Shown here: piece by piece, positions 36,801-45,145 of the stretch
Position numbering within the stretch: the first letter of the stretch is position 1
Layout of the letters: each line of letters opens with the position of its first letter
DNA from: Clostridiales bacterium
GTDB taxonomy: Bacteria > Bacillota > Clostridia > Christensenellales > Pumilibacteraceae
NCBI GenBank assembly: GCA_029066805.1
Contig: JAIEFT010000009.1
Coordinates: 1-52,764 of the forward strand
Direction: 5' to 3'
DNA: 52,764 nucleotides
The notes under the pieces: model-generated
Seen by the model: the letters and a program-made list of their open reading frames with translations, nothing else
Database searches by the model: none
Told to the model about the DNA's origin: nothing
Translations under genes and position numbers: made by a program

Positions 36801-39800
36801 TTTCTATGTCGATGGGCAATACGGGCAACTCCACCATATCGTTAGTCAACGAAAGTTTGGACGCGTATAAAAACGGTCCGAGCAGAGGCAACGAAGATAA
36901 GATTTTCTACATCGATCCCGATACTACCGACACGCTTAAGTTCTATATGCCGTCGGCGTTTGCAACAACTACGGTGGTCAATACTCCCGGCGAAGGCGGC
37001 GATAGCGCAACGCAGACTGTTACAAAGCCCATGCTCAGCGAGGCTGAAATAGCTCGATTGGAAAAAGACAGGGGCGACGGTACTAACAAGTTTGCCAAGT
37101 ACTACAATACCTCCAGCGCGAGCAATGTAGGCACAGGCGCGAACCAAATCAATCCGTATACTTACAATCCCAACCCCGGGTACAGCACGTTCTTTGACGT
37201 GTCGCCTTCGGCAGGCTCGTCAGATTCGTTGCAGTTTATTCCCAGAGCGAAAATCCCCGCTAATCAGACGGACGAATATTACAAAGCGCATCATCTGGAA
37301 AAGGACACTCGCGGCAATTATTACTATCCGTTCCGCGTGCTGTTCTACGACGAGTGCAGAGGTACTGCGTTTACGCAAGGGTATTGGTACACTGCAATAA
37401 TCAGAGTGTACATTACCAATGACGCAATCAAGGTAAACAACAAAACGGTAACCGAAAAATATACTCCCAGCCGCAATGCGGACAAAATACCCGATGAGTA
37501 TAAAAATGCCGGTAAGTACAGGCTTAATCTTTCCATGAGCACGGCGTTGTATGTTGACGTGTCGTCGTTGCTGATAGACAACGATATTGTTCTTACAAGC
37601 TCCGGCAGTATGGCGACAAAAGATGATACCGCTTGGACGGACTTGAGCAGCGACGAGCAGCATATTAAGGATTACCTAGTAATGCCCGACGTCAGCGCCA
37701 AAAAGGATCTGACGCAAATAGAATATAACAAGACTTCGGATCTGCCGTTTACTATTGCTATGGGCGGTAATGAGGGATATACCAATTTGCCCTATACCAC
37801 ACTTGTGTTCAAAGCGAACAGTGCGTTCAAGGAAGAGCGAAACATCGGCTTTGAGTTCCAAGATTCCAACGGCACAAAGGCATACATTGTATTCAATATC
37901 AACTACAACAACGATGCTCCTACGCCCAATTCGGATACATTCGGCGGCTCAAATACGATAGACTTGACCTTAAAAACAGGCGACGCGTTCTATCTGTACG
38001 CCGGCGATTATACCCAGTTCGAAAACGATAAGTCGGGCGGCTTTGAGCAGTACGATAATGTACTGGCTGCTTACAATGCCTCTACGAATAATCCTGCGGC
38101 ATCCAAAGCTTCCGCAGCGGACATGAAGAAGTCATTTAAGTACTTCACGTCGGTTTACGGCAATGCCGGACCTGAGGGCAATTCGTTGGTACTCGGCTCG
38201 GATGACGCGGCGTCTACGTTGCGCATAATCGGCTTCAGCATAGTGGAAAAGGGCTATACTGCAGAGAGCATTAGGTCGCTTTTGAACATAAGCGCTCAAA
38301 TGCAAGTCGGACGTGAGGATAACGGTCAGGCGTCAAACCTGCGCTTGGCTGTAGTCGCCGGCGGCGCTATAACCGCAACTATTAAGGTTACGCTTGCGGA
38401 CGCCAAAGGTATAACTGTCGACGTAAACGTCAAAGTCAATGTTTTGTCCACCGCACCCGAAGCAAAAACAAGCGGTTTGCCGTCCGGCGTTACATACGAT
38501 AACGGCGCATACGCCATTTCGTTAAAGTACGGTGAATACAAGCAAATCCTGTTGAGCGGAATTATGACGGACGTGGACAACGACGACGTTAACTCGCTCG
38601 ACGTGTACGCCAATATGGGCGGCAACCAGTTCAACATAGAACATCCCGGCAGCGCGCCCGTGGTTACTGCGCTGGTATACACCGACAGCGGATCTAACAA
38701 CTACGTCAGGATAAACGCCATTGACTTTATTGACCGGACAGGCGAAGTCGCTACTGTCAGCTTCCGCGTGGTCGATAGACACGGCGCAATTTCGGATACG
38801 GTAACCATACGCGTATCTATCGAGCCGCAAACCGTTACGTCGGTGGTTGCAGCCAATAAATCGCTTGACTTAAAGGTAATGAGCTATGCCGAATACATCG
38901 ACGTTGACAACGCGTTCGAGGCTCAAGAGCTCAAGATAGTCGAAAATGCCAACGCTACGCTGTTCAAGGACGCGGATTTCGACGCAGCTTCTGCCGAGTA
39001 CGACGTAGAGGTTTACGTTCTGCTCAAACAGAGCGAGAGCGGCGCTTTCAATAATGTTCAGTACACGCCCGGACAGAGCGTTCTGCTCTACAGCCGTCAC
39101 GGTTCGGCGGAAAACACTAACACAACCGATATCGAGGCGCTTTACGTTCAAGACTTCTTTACAATCAGCGCAACGGAGGGCGGAAAGTCTTTGTTGTTCA
39201 CGCCCAATGCCGTAACTATTCGACAGGGCGCAACAATTTCGTCCATACCTCTGTACGTTGTTGTTAAAAAGCGTTATGCGGACAGCACCGGCGGCACTAA
39301 TACTATGAAGGAAGTGGGCGCAAAGCTTGACGTAACCGTAAACAACTCCGGACTTATGGCGACCGAAAACTCGTCGCTCAACTTGGGATATCCCACGGTC
39401 AACGGTACTGAAGATTTGCGCGATTCGGAATTCCTTTCGTTCACGGGCTCTAAGGGCGACTCGCTCACATGGAAGCTGTACGACCTTGAAAACGTCGAGC
39501 ACGGACTGTTCTACGACTACGACATGCTCAACATGGTTGACGGCAACGTCGGCGGCGGAAACGAGATAATCAAGTACTTGGATAGCTCGTACACGGTAGA
39601 CGGGGAAGCCGCCAACAGCGGTTTGCCGCCCGTGCTTAACGTCAGTATTAAGGGCGAAGGCAAATACCAAGAATTGACGATTACGATCAACCGTAACGTC
39701 ACTACAGGTCAGCCTCCCGCCGGCGGTCTTGAAAATGCGCCCAAAGAGATAAAAGTTTATATCTACGCTGTTGATGCAGTCAACAATGTTGTGGGCGTAA

Positions 39801-42025
39801 ACAAGAACGATCCGACCAAAGTGGCTCGCACCGTTATCACGGTTAACGTGGAAAACGACAAGCCCGAGATTGCCGAAACAGGCTTAGTAGTCACATGTCC
39901 GTTCTGCGGCAAAACCGACAACGTAAGGCAGAACAGTGCGCGCACCGCACTTTGCAGCAGCTGCAACAAGTCGTTTAAGAGCTTAGATCCCGATCAGCTT
40001 GGCTACAAAATATCGCACTCCGCCGAAGCGGGCTATGTCCTTGACATGACGCTCGAAAACGGCAAGTCGCAAAACGTTAATATCGCCGACATCATTGACG
40101 ACGCCGATATCGACATGGACGCATACGTAATGCTGTTTACCGGTTCGACCGGCGCAGACCTCGGCACTTGCTTAATGCGTAATGACGGAAATCCCGTTAC
40201 GTCCGTGAGCTCCGACGACGACAGCGTGTTCAACGTTGCGTACCAGACGGCTACCAATGCGTACAATGTATCTACACTTTCGTACATCACGTTCACATGC
40301 CGTTCGGTCAAGCGCGGGGATGTGGCGTTGTGCAACATCAAGTTCCGAGATTCGTATAAGGGTTCGGAAACAAGCGTGCTCACTATACGTTTGACTGTGG
40401 GTAACATCGCGCCCACCGCCAAACCTGACGCCAAGCTATCGTTCACCGTTATGGGTGTAGGCTCAGCCGCCAATGATGAGGCGGAAGCAAAGGCGGCAAT
40501 GACGTTCAGCATTCTCGACTTCATCACAGACGCAAACGGCGATAACTTCGATCCGTTGTTGGACGCCAACCAAGGTCGTCGTCCTACATATACTTACATC
40601 GACGAGATAGTGGTTTACGGCAGTGACGCAGAGTCGCCTTCCAACAGACCCAACATTTACGGACCTAAATATATGGGCGAGGTTGTCAATGAGGACACCG
40701 GCGAAACGCAGATTGCGCCCATGGTAGAGTCGGTTTGCAGGGTCGGCTGGGCGGAAGAGAATAACGACGCGCACCAAAAGTTTACCATTACGCCTTATGC
40801 GGGCATCTACGGCGTACAAAAGATTGTTCTCAGGATTTACGACAGCGGTTACGAGGCGGGTATGTCCGGCAACATCACGGATGGTGTTTACTACGACCTT
40901 CGTCTTACCATAACCATAGCAAACCCGCTCGAGGACGTGCCCGACGTGCTTGAAAAGCGCGATATGGTTTACGGCGTAACGCGTACCATTCTCGCCGAGG
41001 ACCTGCTCGGCAAGGAGAATGCTCAGGGCTACACCATCTCCAATATCGAGGAGGTCGGCACTCACAACCTCCGCATACTCAAGCCCAACGAGAGCGGAAG
41101 TATAGATGGCGACGAGGGCGCAATCAACGACTGGCGCATTTACGCCTACACCGAAAGCGTATCCGCCGAGGTCAAGATTACGTTCATAACGAGCGACGGC
41201 GTAACGCGCGAGCGCACAGTGCCCATCAACGTTGTTGCCAACAATAAGCCGCAGCTCAAAAACAACACTTCGTCGTATCGCTACACGCTCAGCATGCTGG
41301 ACGACAGAAATCAACGCACTATCAAGATTAAGCCTACCGATTGGTTTGAGGACAACGATCTTGAAGACGTAATGTCGTTTATCACGCCTGTTGCGTCGTC
41401 GCAGTCGGTCAAGGTGGAAGTCCACCGCGTCGAAGAAGGCGACGAGGTGTACTTGCTTCTCAAATTCCACCGCCGCGGCGAGTCGGTCATTACTGTCAAT
41501 GTTGCCGACCTTTCGGGCAGAAGCTACACGTTCGATATTACGGTAGAATGCACGGACGCGCCCGAGCTGTCTTGGTGGGAGGACTTTGTATCGCTCATCG
41601 AAGCTAACTGGATGTGGTTCTGGATCATCGTCGCCGCCGCGCTTGTGCTTATCATACTGCTCATCGTCATAATCGTGGTAGTTTGCAAAAAGCGCAAGAT
41701 GCGCCGAGAGATAGAGGCCCTGCTCGAGTCCGAGACCGAGCTCGAAGAGGAAATGATGCGCCTTTCGTCCGGCGCTGCGGCATATCAGTCGTTTGGATAC
41801 CTGCCGCCCACGCCGCAGAACACTATGGATCCCGGCATGATGCTTGGCGGCGGTGCGGGAGCGCCTCAGCCCAACAGCTTACAGCTTAACGCCGGTATAG
41901 GCATGCTGCCTCCGCAGAACCCCGCAATAAACAATATCCCCGGTTCTGCGCCCACAGCGCGCCCTGCGCCTCAACAGCCCCAAACTCCGCCGCGCAACGA
42001 CGGGTTTGACCCCAACGACTTCTAA
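30881..42025 (+). CDS. Giant (3714 aa) membrane-anchored surface protein with Gly-rich and cadherin-like modules
   Basis: A signal/anchor helix lies at residues 16-42. Residues about 65-330 form a Gly-rich domain (GEYKLEAWGAQGG, LYIYVGGKG, ILVAGGGGGGGY, GWYGGGGGCYAGG) like bacterial and ALK-type glycine-rich modules. The body to about residue 3570 is a chain of cadherin-like/Ig-like repeats whose boundaries show as VTVLNSAPML, VNVENSNPTF, VNVLSTAPEA, VNVENDKPEI and LTVGNIAPTA. One junction holds a zinc-knuckle motif, Cys3006-x2-Cys3009-x15-Cys3025-x2-Cys3028. A single helix at 3577-3602 is followed by a basic, coiled-coil-prone segment and a Pro/Gln-rich tail of about 110 residues that should be cytoplasmic. 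No LPxTG. ATG 30881 follows AGAGGTGG. Role in adhesion is inferred. The single frame spans 11 kb without a break. Confidence 0.85.
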   Translation: MNDHTNKTEKTSRIGRRVLLLFAAVITALAVAVTCALTIDTSRTVSVNEADNAEVQTSTTYTNPSGDYSAAAKLRNGDVLNFTGVTYYTITLPKGEYKLEAWGAQGGQGYSTVYGGYGGYSYGTLTLTDAKTTLYIYVGGKGNNYFSSTGSITGGGYNGGGGVRSAKGTGGGGASDIRVGTNTLYYRILVAGGGGGGGYSNTNNRYKGVGGGASGTANGNTGITNYSYGFGASQTAGGGRSSATYTNYTTYGTPTDGSFGQGGSGIGRSSGGGGGGGGWYGGGGGCYAGGGGGSGFVLSTSVTSATAALPASYFGSKTNTAAYYKYRMTGANTATSTRTGNGQVTITVNYCNLEPTNQNYNYPTVKPRGGNAGISIAASTLAKDPDYANISGGNTNNVYFTLGSGASGQDTAPTANNGLYLNAACTVNASSYLTYSWSGVTTLNITSINKLPRAGVDGQADNKFTLYTRIRDQFGTNTTRGVAVVSFTMSVTNNNIAAKGAHYSNNRYKFGSSNDNTNATFNYASNYADGKIYNPQGTGRTTLFIPKPMSPTDTAGYTINASEIFSDADTAYDKVAFKSITVLSAYSAYSKYYTLTLNSDSTYATGLFPSFTVKPSGVRPTGAPYVVMTVVAQSSETSSKAAVGNTVTIDLVFRISNTRAYFGATEVLAANLRKAEPVVNIAPGETKSLKLNDMLYDPDDGATIRSTFAQGAADLKVPTNEYIQVDATNTAVPLANVAGSNYYNKTTINTTAGQLSSVTGEGTTATHFVKSSVAAKGSNGEATANVTYRYIDSQTIEFTGRTATQNQYRKADGTLDTSRTGHFYILVRIVDPSDPSDNGIWFPIAISVSSVAPTEPATFANVSLKFADFSAGDYDNAGNSGANSASTVSAAYFTPLSYLDAAGNLHPVGTTSKDGAQGTAPIAFAVDRDAMLYNNALNDFVFIDTSKGDQTILDNGDDTTGTFFRVETFDLYANKSYFAALHSSQLAALGISNVEGNNEIYSFKGLKVTPLRATNNEYFQFRVNVKDTHNLTSVLSICVRVENRDVSPRLAPSSGGNYRINGLQLGESKTPYGKYETNDAVYEGSRVNYYIEVMDELQITPYDFAYDFDIDPAVNIINTRDKYNSNPMNDGFADVSSYVNRTYNIAHTANPATSAADKATSPVSAQKLDFANRSNITAYGDQYSNYIRVDVKDTSVVKTENADGTVTTNTYAIPSIVITGVSRTTSAILQLSFTVSDGFTTSDFNIIVTVLNSAPMLNTAKNHPTTDTDRSRIVAPYNFTAFTDTTSTITPNVRTFSATQIAYDKDGDTPTFDSESIRIVAKDGDKYYDKLYFEAGAYHGYDSTMTGKTPSVTLSDYISANITKGSGGADVIRIQGLSSTEIFNLPVYVEFVMRDGYRAQPKQATLYLLVNVENSNPTFVTDGLLKDSDSDKYTWLINYDTASEIAQKRYIFNSKELHDAQVVANNNALLTIPATNKIYLFDDADTQQHALLNPYAYNSRFNLVKQFDNRVTDNTGKIDDSKTKVFTQAQFASEYPNAAVVYTPMYEKSSQGNNLNDLGYINVTIRFFYKDGDVFREYANNIDDEGIRDCEYWAIEIEDTHTSGDRRPIQFAISVMDNHHGKTLYTSANKENKKDTANSSELKTVNFYYNYSQPGILAMHTYYRTDGNAESKMFVNGLNANDGYLVDAGNIVESDLDKSSQSGFTAAADKQGYLATAKFADDFKYKYFERTYSVVENNETRTYATYKHYPDTKFTYSPIKIEPGLSAEVVPMSYIALPKGAGAKTEGSTHVTFANAGNSLDAKNGIVLLDSDYATKWREDNSCKNLIYQNITVSDGTKTYSVADNPYINISYVASTNGNPITTEGKYLNRQRFTLSKSGTDAGISPAPISDPDYREDKYGFSISKKEGGPRAPGMLKITLALKTIGSSTAGTVEMVDVEVDLLNFTPTTLEYQSAITGNKVSDANSTYVVETSVSMSMGNTGNSTISLVNESLDAYKNGPSRGNEDKIFYIDPDTTDTLKFYMPSAFATTTVVNTPGEGGDSATQTVTKPMLSEAEIARLEKDRGDGTNKFAKYYNTSSASNVGTGANQINPYTYNPNPGYSTFFDVSPSAGSSDSLQFIPRAKIPANQTDEYYKAHHLEKDTRGNYYYPFRVLFYDECRGTAFTQGYWYTAIIRVYITNDAIKVNNKTVTEKYTPSRNADKIPDEYKNAGKYRLNLSMSTALYVDVSSLLIDNDIVLTSSGSMATKDDTAWTDLSSDEQHIKDYLVMPDVSAKKDLTQIEYNKTSDLPFTIAMGGNEGYTNLPYTTLVFKANSAFKEERNIGFEFQDSNGTKAYIVFNINYNNDAPTPNSDTFGGSNTIDLTLKTGDAFYLYAGDYTQFENDKSGGFEQYDNVLAAYNASTNNPAASKASAADMKKSFKYFTSVYGNAGPEGNSLVLGSDDAASTLRIIGFSIVEKGYTAESIRSLLNISAQMQVGREDNGQASNLRLAVVAGGAITATIKVTLADAKGITVDVNVKVNVLSTAPEAKTSGLPSGVTYDNGAYAISLKYGEYKQILLSGIMTDVDNDDVNSLDVYANMGGNQFNIEHPGSAPVVTALVYTDSGSNNYVRINAIDFIDRTGEVATVSFRVVDRHGAISDTVTIRVSIEPQTVTSVVAANKSLDLKVMSYAEYIDVDNAFEAQELKIVENANATLFKDADFDAASAEYDVEVYVLLKQSESGAFNNVQYTPGQSVLLYSRHGSAENTNTTDIEALYVQDFFTISATEGGKSLLFTPNAVTIRQGATISSIPLYVVVKKRYADSTGGTNTMKEVGAKLDVTVNNSGLMATENSSLNLGYPTVNGTEDLRDSEFLSFTGSKGDSLTWKLYDLENVEHGLFYDYDMLNMVDGNVGGGNEIIKYLDSSYTVDGEAANSGLPPVLNVSIKGEGKYQELTITINRNVTTGQPPAGGLENAPKEIKVYIYAVDAVNNVVGVNKNDPTKVARTVITVNVENDKPEIAETGLVVTCPFCGKTDNVRQNSARTALCSSCNKSFKSLDPDQLGYKISHSAEAGYVLDMTLENGKSQNVNIADIIDDADIDMDAYVMLFTGSTGADLGTCLMRNDGNPVTSVSSDDDSVFNVAYQTATNAYNVSTLSYITFTCRSVKRGDVALCNIKFRDSYKGSETSVLTIRLTVGNIAPTAKPDAKLSFTVMGVGSAANDEAEAKAAMTFSILDFITDANGDNFDPLLDANQGRRPTYTYIDEIVVYGSDAESPSNRPNIYGPKYMGEVVNEDTGETQIAPMVESVCRVGWAEENNDAHQKFTITPYAGIYGVQKIVLRIYDSGYEAGMSGNITDGVYYDLRLTITIANPLEDVPDVLEKRDMVYGVTRTILAEDLLGKENAQGYTISNIEEVGTHNLRILKPNESGSIDGDEGAINDWRIYAYTESVSAEVKITFITSDGVTRERTVPINVVANNKPQLKNNTSSYRYTLSMLDDRNQRTIKIKPTDWFEDNDLEDVMSFITPVASSQSVKVEVHRVEEGDEVYLLLKFHRRGESVITVNVADLSGRSYTFDITVECTDAPELSWWEDFVSLIEANWMWFWIIVAAALVLIILLIVIIVVVCKKRKMRREIEALLESETELEEEMMRLSSGAAAYQSFGYLPPTPQNTMDPGMMLGGGAGAPQPNSLQLNAGIGMLPPQNPAINNIPGSAPTARPAPQQPQTPPRNDGFDPNDF

Positions 42026-42033
42026 GCAAAAAT

Positions 42034-42065
42034 GAATCCACTCGAAAGGGTGGATTCTTTTTTTA
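42034..42065 (+). terminator. Intrinsic terminator of the giant gene
   Basis: Stem GAATCCAC (42034-42041) / GTGGATTC (42050-42057) is followed by seven or more T. It begins nine bases after the stop. Confidence 0.9.
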
Positions 42066-42162
42066 AGATAAATGATAAGAAATTAGAGATAAAAGTTAAA
42101 AATCAATATAAAATTCATCCACAATTCCGAATTGCTAATGCATAATTCCGAATTATAATTGC

Positions 42163-42191
42163 TTGACATATGCCGCGAAATTTGGTAGAAT
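42163..42191 (+). promoter_or_regulatory. Promoter of the phosphoglucomutase gene
   Basis: TTGACA (42163-42168), 17-base spacer, TAGAAT (42186-42191). The AT-rich DNA before it contains two AATTCCGAATT palindromes (around 42123 and 42143) reminiscent of the flank of the palindromic repeat family. Confidence 0.8.
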
Positions 42192-42227
42192 GTTTTTGAT
42201 GGAAACTTACCGCGATAGCAATTTCAC

Positions 42228-42266
42228 AAAGAGAAGTGTATATGTGTTATACATTTCTCTTTTTTA
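42228..42266 (+). promoter_or_regulatory. Terminator-like hairpin in the phosphoglucomutase leader (candidate attenuator)
   Basis: A 15-bp stem (42228-42242 with 42248-42262, one G-T pair) closes a 5-base loop and is followed by a T-run. It lies between the promoter and the ribosome binding site of the gene, about 20 bases before the start. As drawn it would stop transcription prematurely unless opposed. No ligand-binding fold was recognised in the roughly 30 bases before it. Confidence 0.55.
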
Positions 42267-42285
42267 AAAAACGGAAGGAGTTTTT

Positions 42286-43917
42286 ATGGATAATATCGAA
42301 GCAAAATATACCGAATGGTTGAATTGTGCCAAAGAGTATCACGCCGAGCTATCCGCAATGGACGCCGAAACGAAAAAGGAAGCGTTCTACAAGGATTTGG
42401 AGTTTGGCACGGCGGGCTTGCGCGGAATTTTGGGCGCAGGCACAAACAGGCTCAATCTTTACACCATAGGCGGCGTCACGCAAGGTCTTGCCGATTATCT
42501 ATCGGCACACAAAAAGTTCGGCGCGACGGTCGCTATCAGCTACGATTCGAGAAATTGTTCAACCGAGTTTGCGCGCCATGCTGCGGCTGTGCTGGCTGAG
42601 AACGGTATTAAGTCGTACATAACCGGAGTGCTTCAGCCCACGCCGTATCTTTCGTTCATGGTGCGGCATTACGGCTGCGACGCGGGAATAATGATAACCG
42701 CAAGCCACAATCCCGCTAAGTTCAACGGCTACAAGGTGTACGGTCCGGACGGCTGTCAGGTAACCGACGCCGCCGCGGCGGACATTTTCGGATATATCCA
42801 AAACGTAAAAACCTTCGACGTGAAAGCTGCGGACTTTGACGGCGCAGTGCAATCGGGCATAATAGAGTTTGCCGAGCCCACGCGCGAGTATCTGGACAGC
42901 GTTTACGCGCGTTCGGTGGGCAGCGCTCGCGATATCAGCATAGTCTACACGCCGTTAAACGGCACAGGCACGAGCATAGTGCCGCAAATGTTTAGAGAGC
43001 GCGGGTTTGGCAGTGTGGCGATTGTGTCCGAACAGGCATTGCCGGACGGGGATTTCCCCACAACGCCGTATCCCAATCCCGAAAAGGCGGAAACGTTAAA
43101 GCTGGCAATAGAGCTTGCCAAAAAGACCGGTGCGGATATAGTTATCGGCACAGATCCCGACGCGGACAGAATAGGCGTTTCGGCAAGGCAAAAGGACGGC
43201 GAGTACCGACTGATTTCCGGCAACGAGTTGGGCGTGCTTTTTATCGACTACATCTTTTCGCACAGCAAGAGCTTGCCAAAGAATCCCGTCGTCGTCAAGA
43301 CGATTGTCACCACCGACCTCGCTATGCGCGTTGCGGAAAGCTACGGTGCAGAAACAAGGGAAGTGCTAACAGGCTTTAAGTATATAGGCGAGGTTATTAA
43401 AAAGCTCGAGGCAAAAGGCGAGGGCGATAGGTTCGTGTTCGGATACGAGGAGAGCTGCGGCTACCTTTCCGGCACGTACGTGCGCGATAAGGACGCCGTT
43501 GTTGCAAGCATGCTAGTTGCGGAAATGGCGGCGGACTATAAAGCCGAAGGCAAAACTCTCGGCGACGTTCTGGACGGTATTTACGAAAAGTTCGGCAAGT
43601 ACTATCACCGCACTGTGTCGTTTGCTTACGAGGGTGTTTCGGGCGCGCAGAAGATGCAGGAAGTATTGGCGGGCGTTAGGAAGAACCCGCCTATGGATAT
43701 AGACGGGTCAAAGGTAGTCAAGGCAATCGACTACATGACGCAGACCGAATATGAGCTGCCCAAGTCCAATGTTTTGTCGTTTAAGGCGGAGGACGGAAGC
43801 AAGCTGATTATCCGTCCGTCGGGAACAGAACCGTTAATCAAGGTATACATTACCGCCGCAACAGGCGGGGAAAAGCGCATCGATGCGATATTAAGCGAAG
43901 CAAAAAAGTTTATGTAG
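42286..43917 (+). CDS. Phosphoglucomutase/phosphomannomutase
   Basis: Interconverts glucose 1-phosphate and glucose 6-phosphate (or the mannose phosphates). The 543-residue alpha-D-phosphohexomutase has GTAGLRG near residue 42, the phosphoserine loop TASHNPAKFNGYK near residue 147, the metal loop DPDADR near 289, the sugar loop GYEESCGYL near 387 and the phosphate-binding RPSGTEPLIKVY near the end. Length fits the PgcA/PGM2-like group. It would convert the products of maltodextrin breakdown or supply glycan precursors. ATG 42286 follows GGAAGGAG. Its leader holds a terminator-like hairpin. The GS-like gene starts 22 bases downstream. Confidence 0.95.
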   Translation: MDNIEAKYTEWLNCAKEYHAELSAMDAETKKEAFYKDLEFGTAGLRGILGAGTNRLNLYTIGGVTQGLADYLSAHKKFGATVAISYDSRNCSTEFARHAAAVLAENGIKSYITGVLQPTPYLSFMVRHYGCDAGIMITASHNPAKFNGYKVYGPDGCQVTDAAAADIFGYIQNVKTFDVKAADFDGAVQSGIIEFAEPTREYLDSVYARSVGSARDISIVYTPLNGTGTSIVPQMFRERGFGSVAIVSEQALPDGDFPTTPYPNPEKAETLKLAIELAKKTGADIVIGTDPDADRIGVSARQKDGEYRLISGNELGVLFIDYIFSHSKSLPKNPVVVKTIVTTDLAMRVAESYGAETREVLTGFKYIGEVIKKLEAKGEGDRFVFGYEESCGYLSGTYVRDKDAVVASMLVAEMAADYKAEGKTLGDVLDGIYEKFGKYYHRTVSFAYEGVSGAQKMQEVLAGVRKNPPMDIDGSKVVKAIDYMTQTEYELPKSNVLSFKAEDGSKLIIRPSGTEPLIKVYITAATGGEKRIDAILSEAKKFM

Positions 43918-43939
43918 TACACCCTAAAAGGGAGGGGTT

Positions 43940-45145
43940 ATGAACAATTCAAAGACCGATCTTTTTGAATACGTTATGGAAAACGAAGTCAAATTCGTAA
44001 AACTCACGTTTTGTGACTTGCTTGGCAGGCAACGCAATATTTCCGTACTGTCGTCGCAGTTGGAGGACGCGTTCGAGAACGGCGTAGCTATTGACAGCGG
44101 CGCAATAACGGGCGTGCAGGGCAAGGATTTGAAGATAGTGCCCGTCGGCTCGCTGCTTTCGGTGCTGCCGTGGCGTCCGCACGCGGGCAGAGTTGTCAGT
44201 GTGTTTTGCCGTATAGCCAACATGGACGGCACGCCGTATGAGTGCGACCCCATGGTGCTATTGCAGAAGGAAGTGGAAAAGCTTGCCGCGCTCGGCTATC
44301 GCGCCGAGGTCGCAACAGAGTGCGAGTTTTACGTGTTCAAGGACGACGTGGGCAATATGCTCGTGCCGTTCGACAATGCAGACTACTGTGCATGCTCGCC
44401 GTTTGATAAGTGCGAAAATTTAAGACGCGACGTTATACTAAGCCTTGAGGACATGGGCTTGAAACCCATATCGTCGCACCACGAGCGCGGCTGGGGACAG
44501 AACGAAGTGGATTTTGAAAGTGCCGATCCGCTTTCTGCGGCGCGTAACTTTATTATGTTTAAGAACGCGGTTAAAAACGTGTGCGCGATTAACGGCACTT
44601 ACGCCTCGTTCATGCCGCGCCCCGTCGGAAGTCAGCCCGGCAGCGGCTTGCACTTGACGGTCACGCTTGACGGAAAAAATTCGGACAAGGCGTCCAAGGC
44701 GTTCGCGGAAGGCGTGCTGCGTAGATACCGCGAGATTTCGTGCTTTGCCAATCCCACGCAAAACAGCTACAGACGACTGCGATCGGGTTTCCAAATTGCG
44801 TACAGCGCAGACCGCGGTTCTGCAATGCGCATTTTCGGCAATAATGATATTATGCTGCGCACGCCCGATTCCACGTGTAACATCTTTACAGTGCTCGCGC
44901 TGATATTTGCGGCGGGCAGAGAGGGCATAGAAAGCAACTACACCCTGCGCAAGGAGGGCGAATACACCGACTGTATGTTTAATTCAATCGACAAATCGCT
45001 CGAGTTTGCCGGAAACAGCGAATGGCTGCGCAAGTACATTCCGGGCGTGTTTGACGACGTATTGGGCTCTATCAAAAGGAGAGCGTTCGCCGAGCAAGCG
45101 CTCAAGACCGATTGGGAGTTGTTTGAGTTCCACGCAGACATATAA
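43940..45145 (+). CDS. Glutamine synthetase-family protein, shortened and with altered active-site residues
   Basis: The 401-residue protein has the GS fold signature: beta-grasp start (KFVKLTFCDLLGRQRNIS), TECEFYVF, SHHERGWGQNEVDF, FMPRPVGSQPGSGLHL, NPTQNSYRRL and RTPDSTCN. It is 40-70 residues shorter than type I enzymes. By eye the flap Glu of GYEAP (Glu327 in Salmonella) reads Gln in SGFQIAYS with a short deletion, and the metal-ligand Glu of R-I-E-x-R (Glu357) reads Met in DIMLR. It may therefore be a divergent ligase or a regulatory or pseudoenzyme form rather than a standard glutamine synthetase. Immediately downstream are a structured RNA and a NitR-like regulator, an arrangement known for clostridial glnA. 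GGGAGGGG precedes ATG 43940. Confidence 0.82.
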   Translation: MNNSKTDLFEYVMENEVKFVKLTFCDLLGRQRNISVLSSQLEDAFENGVAIDSGAITGVQGKDLKIVPVGSLLSVLPWRPHAGRVVSVFCRIANMDGTPYECDPMVLLQKEVEKLAALGYRAEVATECEFYVFKDDVGNMLVPFDNADYCACSPFDKCENLRRDVILSLEDMGLKPISSHHERGWGQNEVDFESADPLSAARNFIMFKNAVKNVCAINGTYASFMPRPVGSQPGSGLHLTVTLDGKNSDKASKAFAEGVLRRYREISCFANPTQNSYRRLRSGFQIAYSADRGSAMRIFGNNDIMLRTPDSTCNIFTVLALIFAAGREGIESNYTLRKEGEYTDCMFNSIDKSLEFAGNSEWLRKYIPGVFDDVLGSIKRRAFAEQALKTDWELFEFHADI

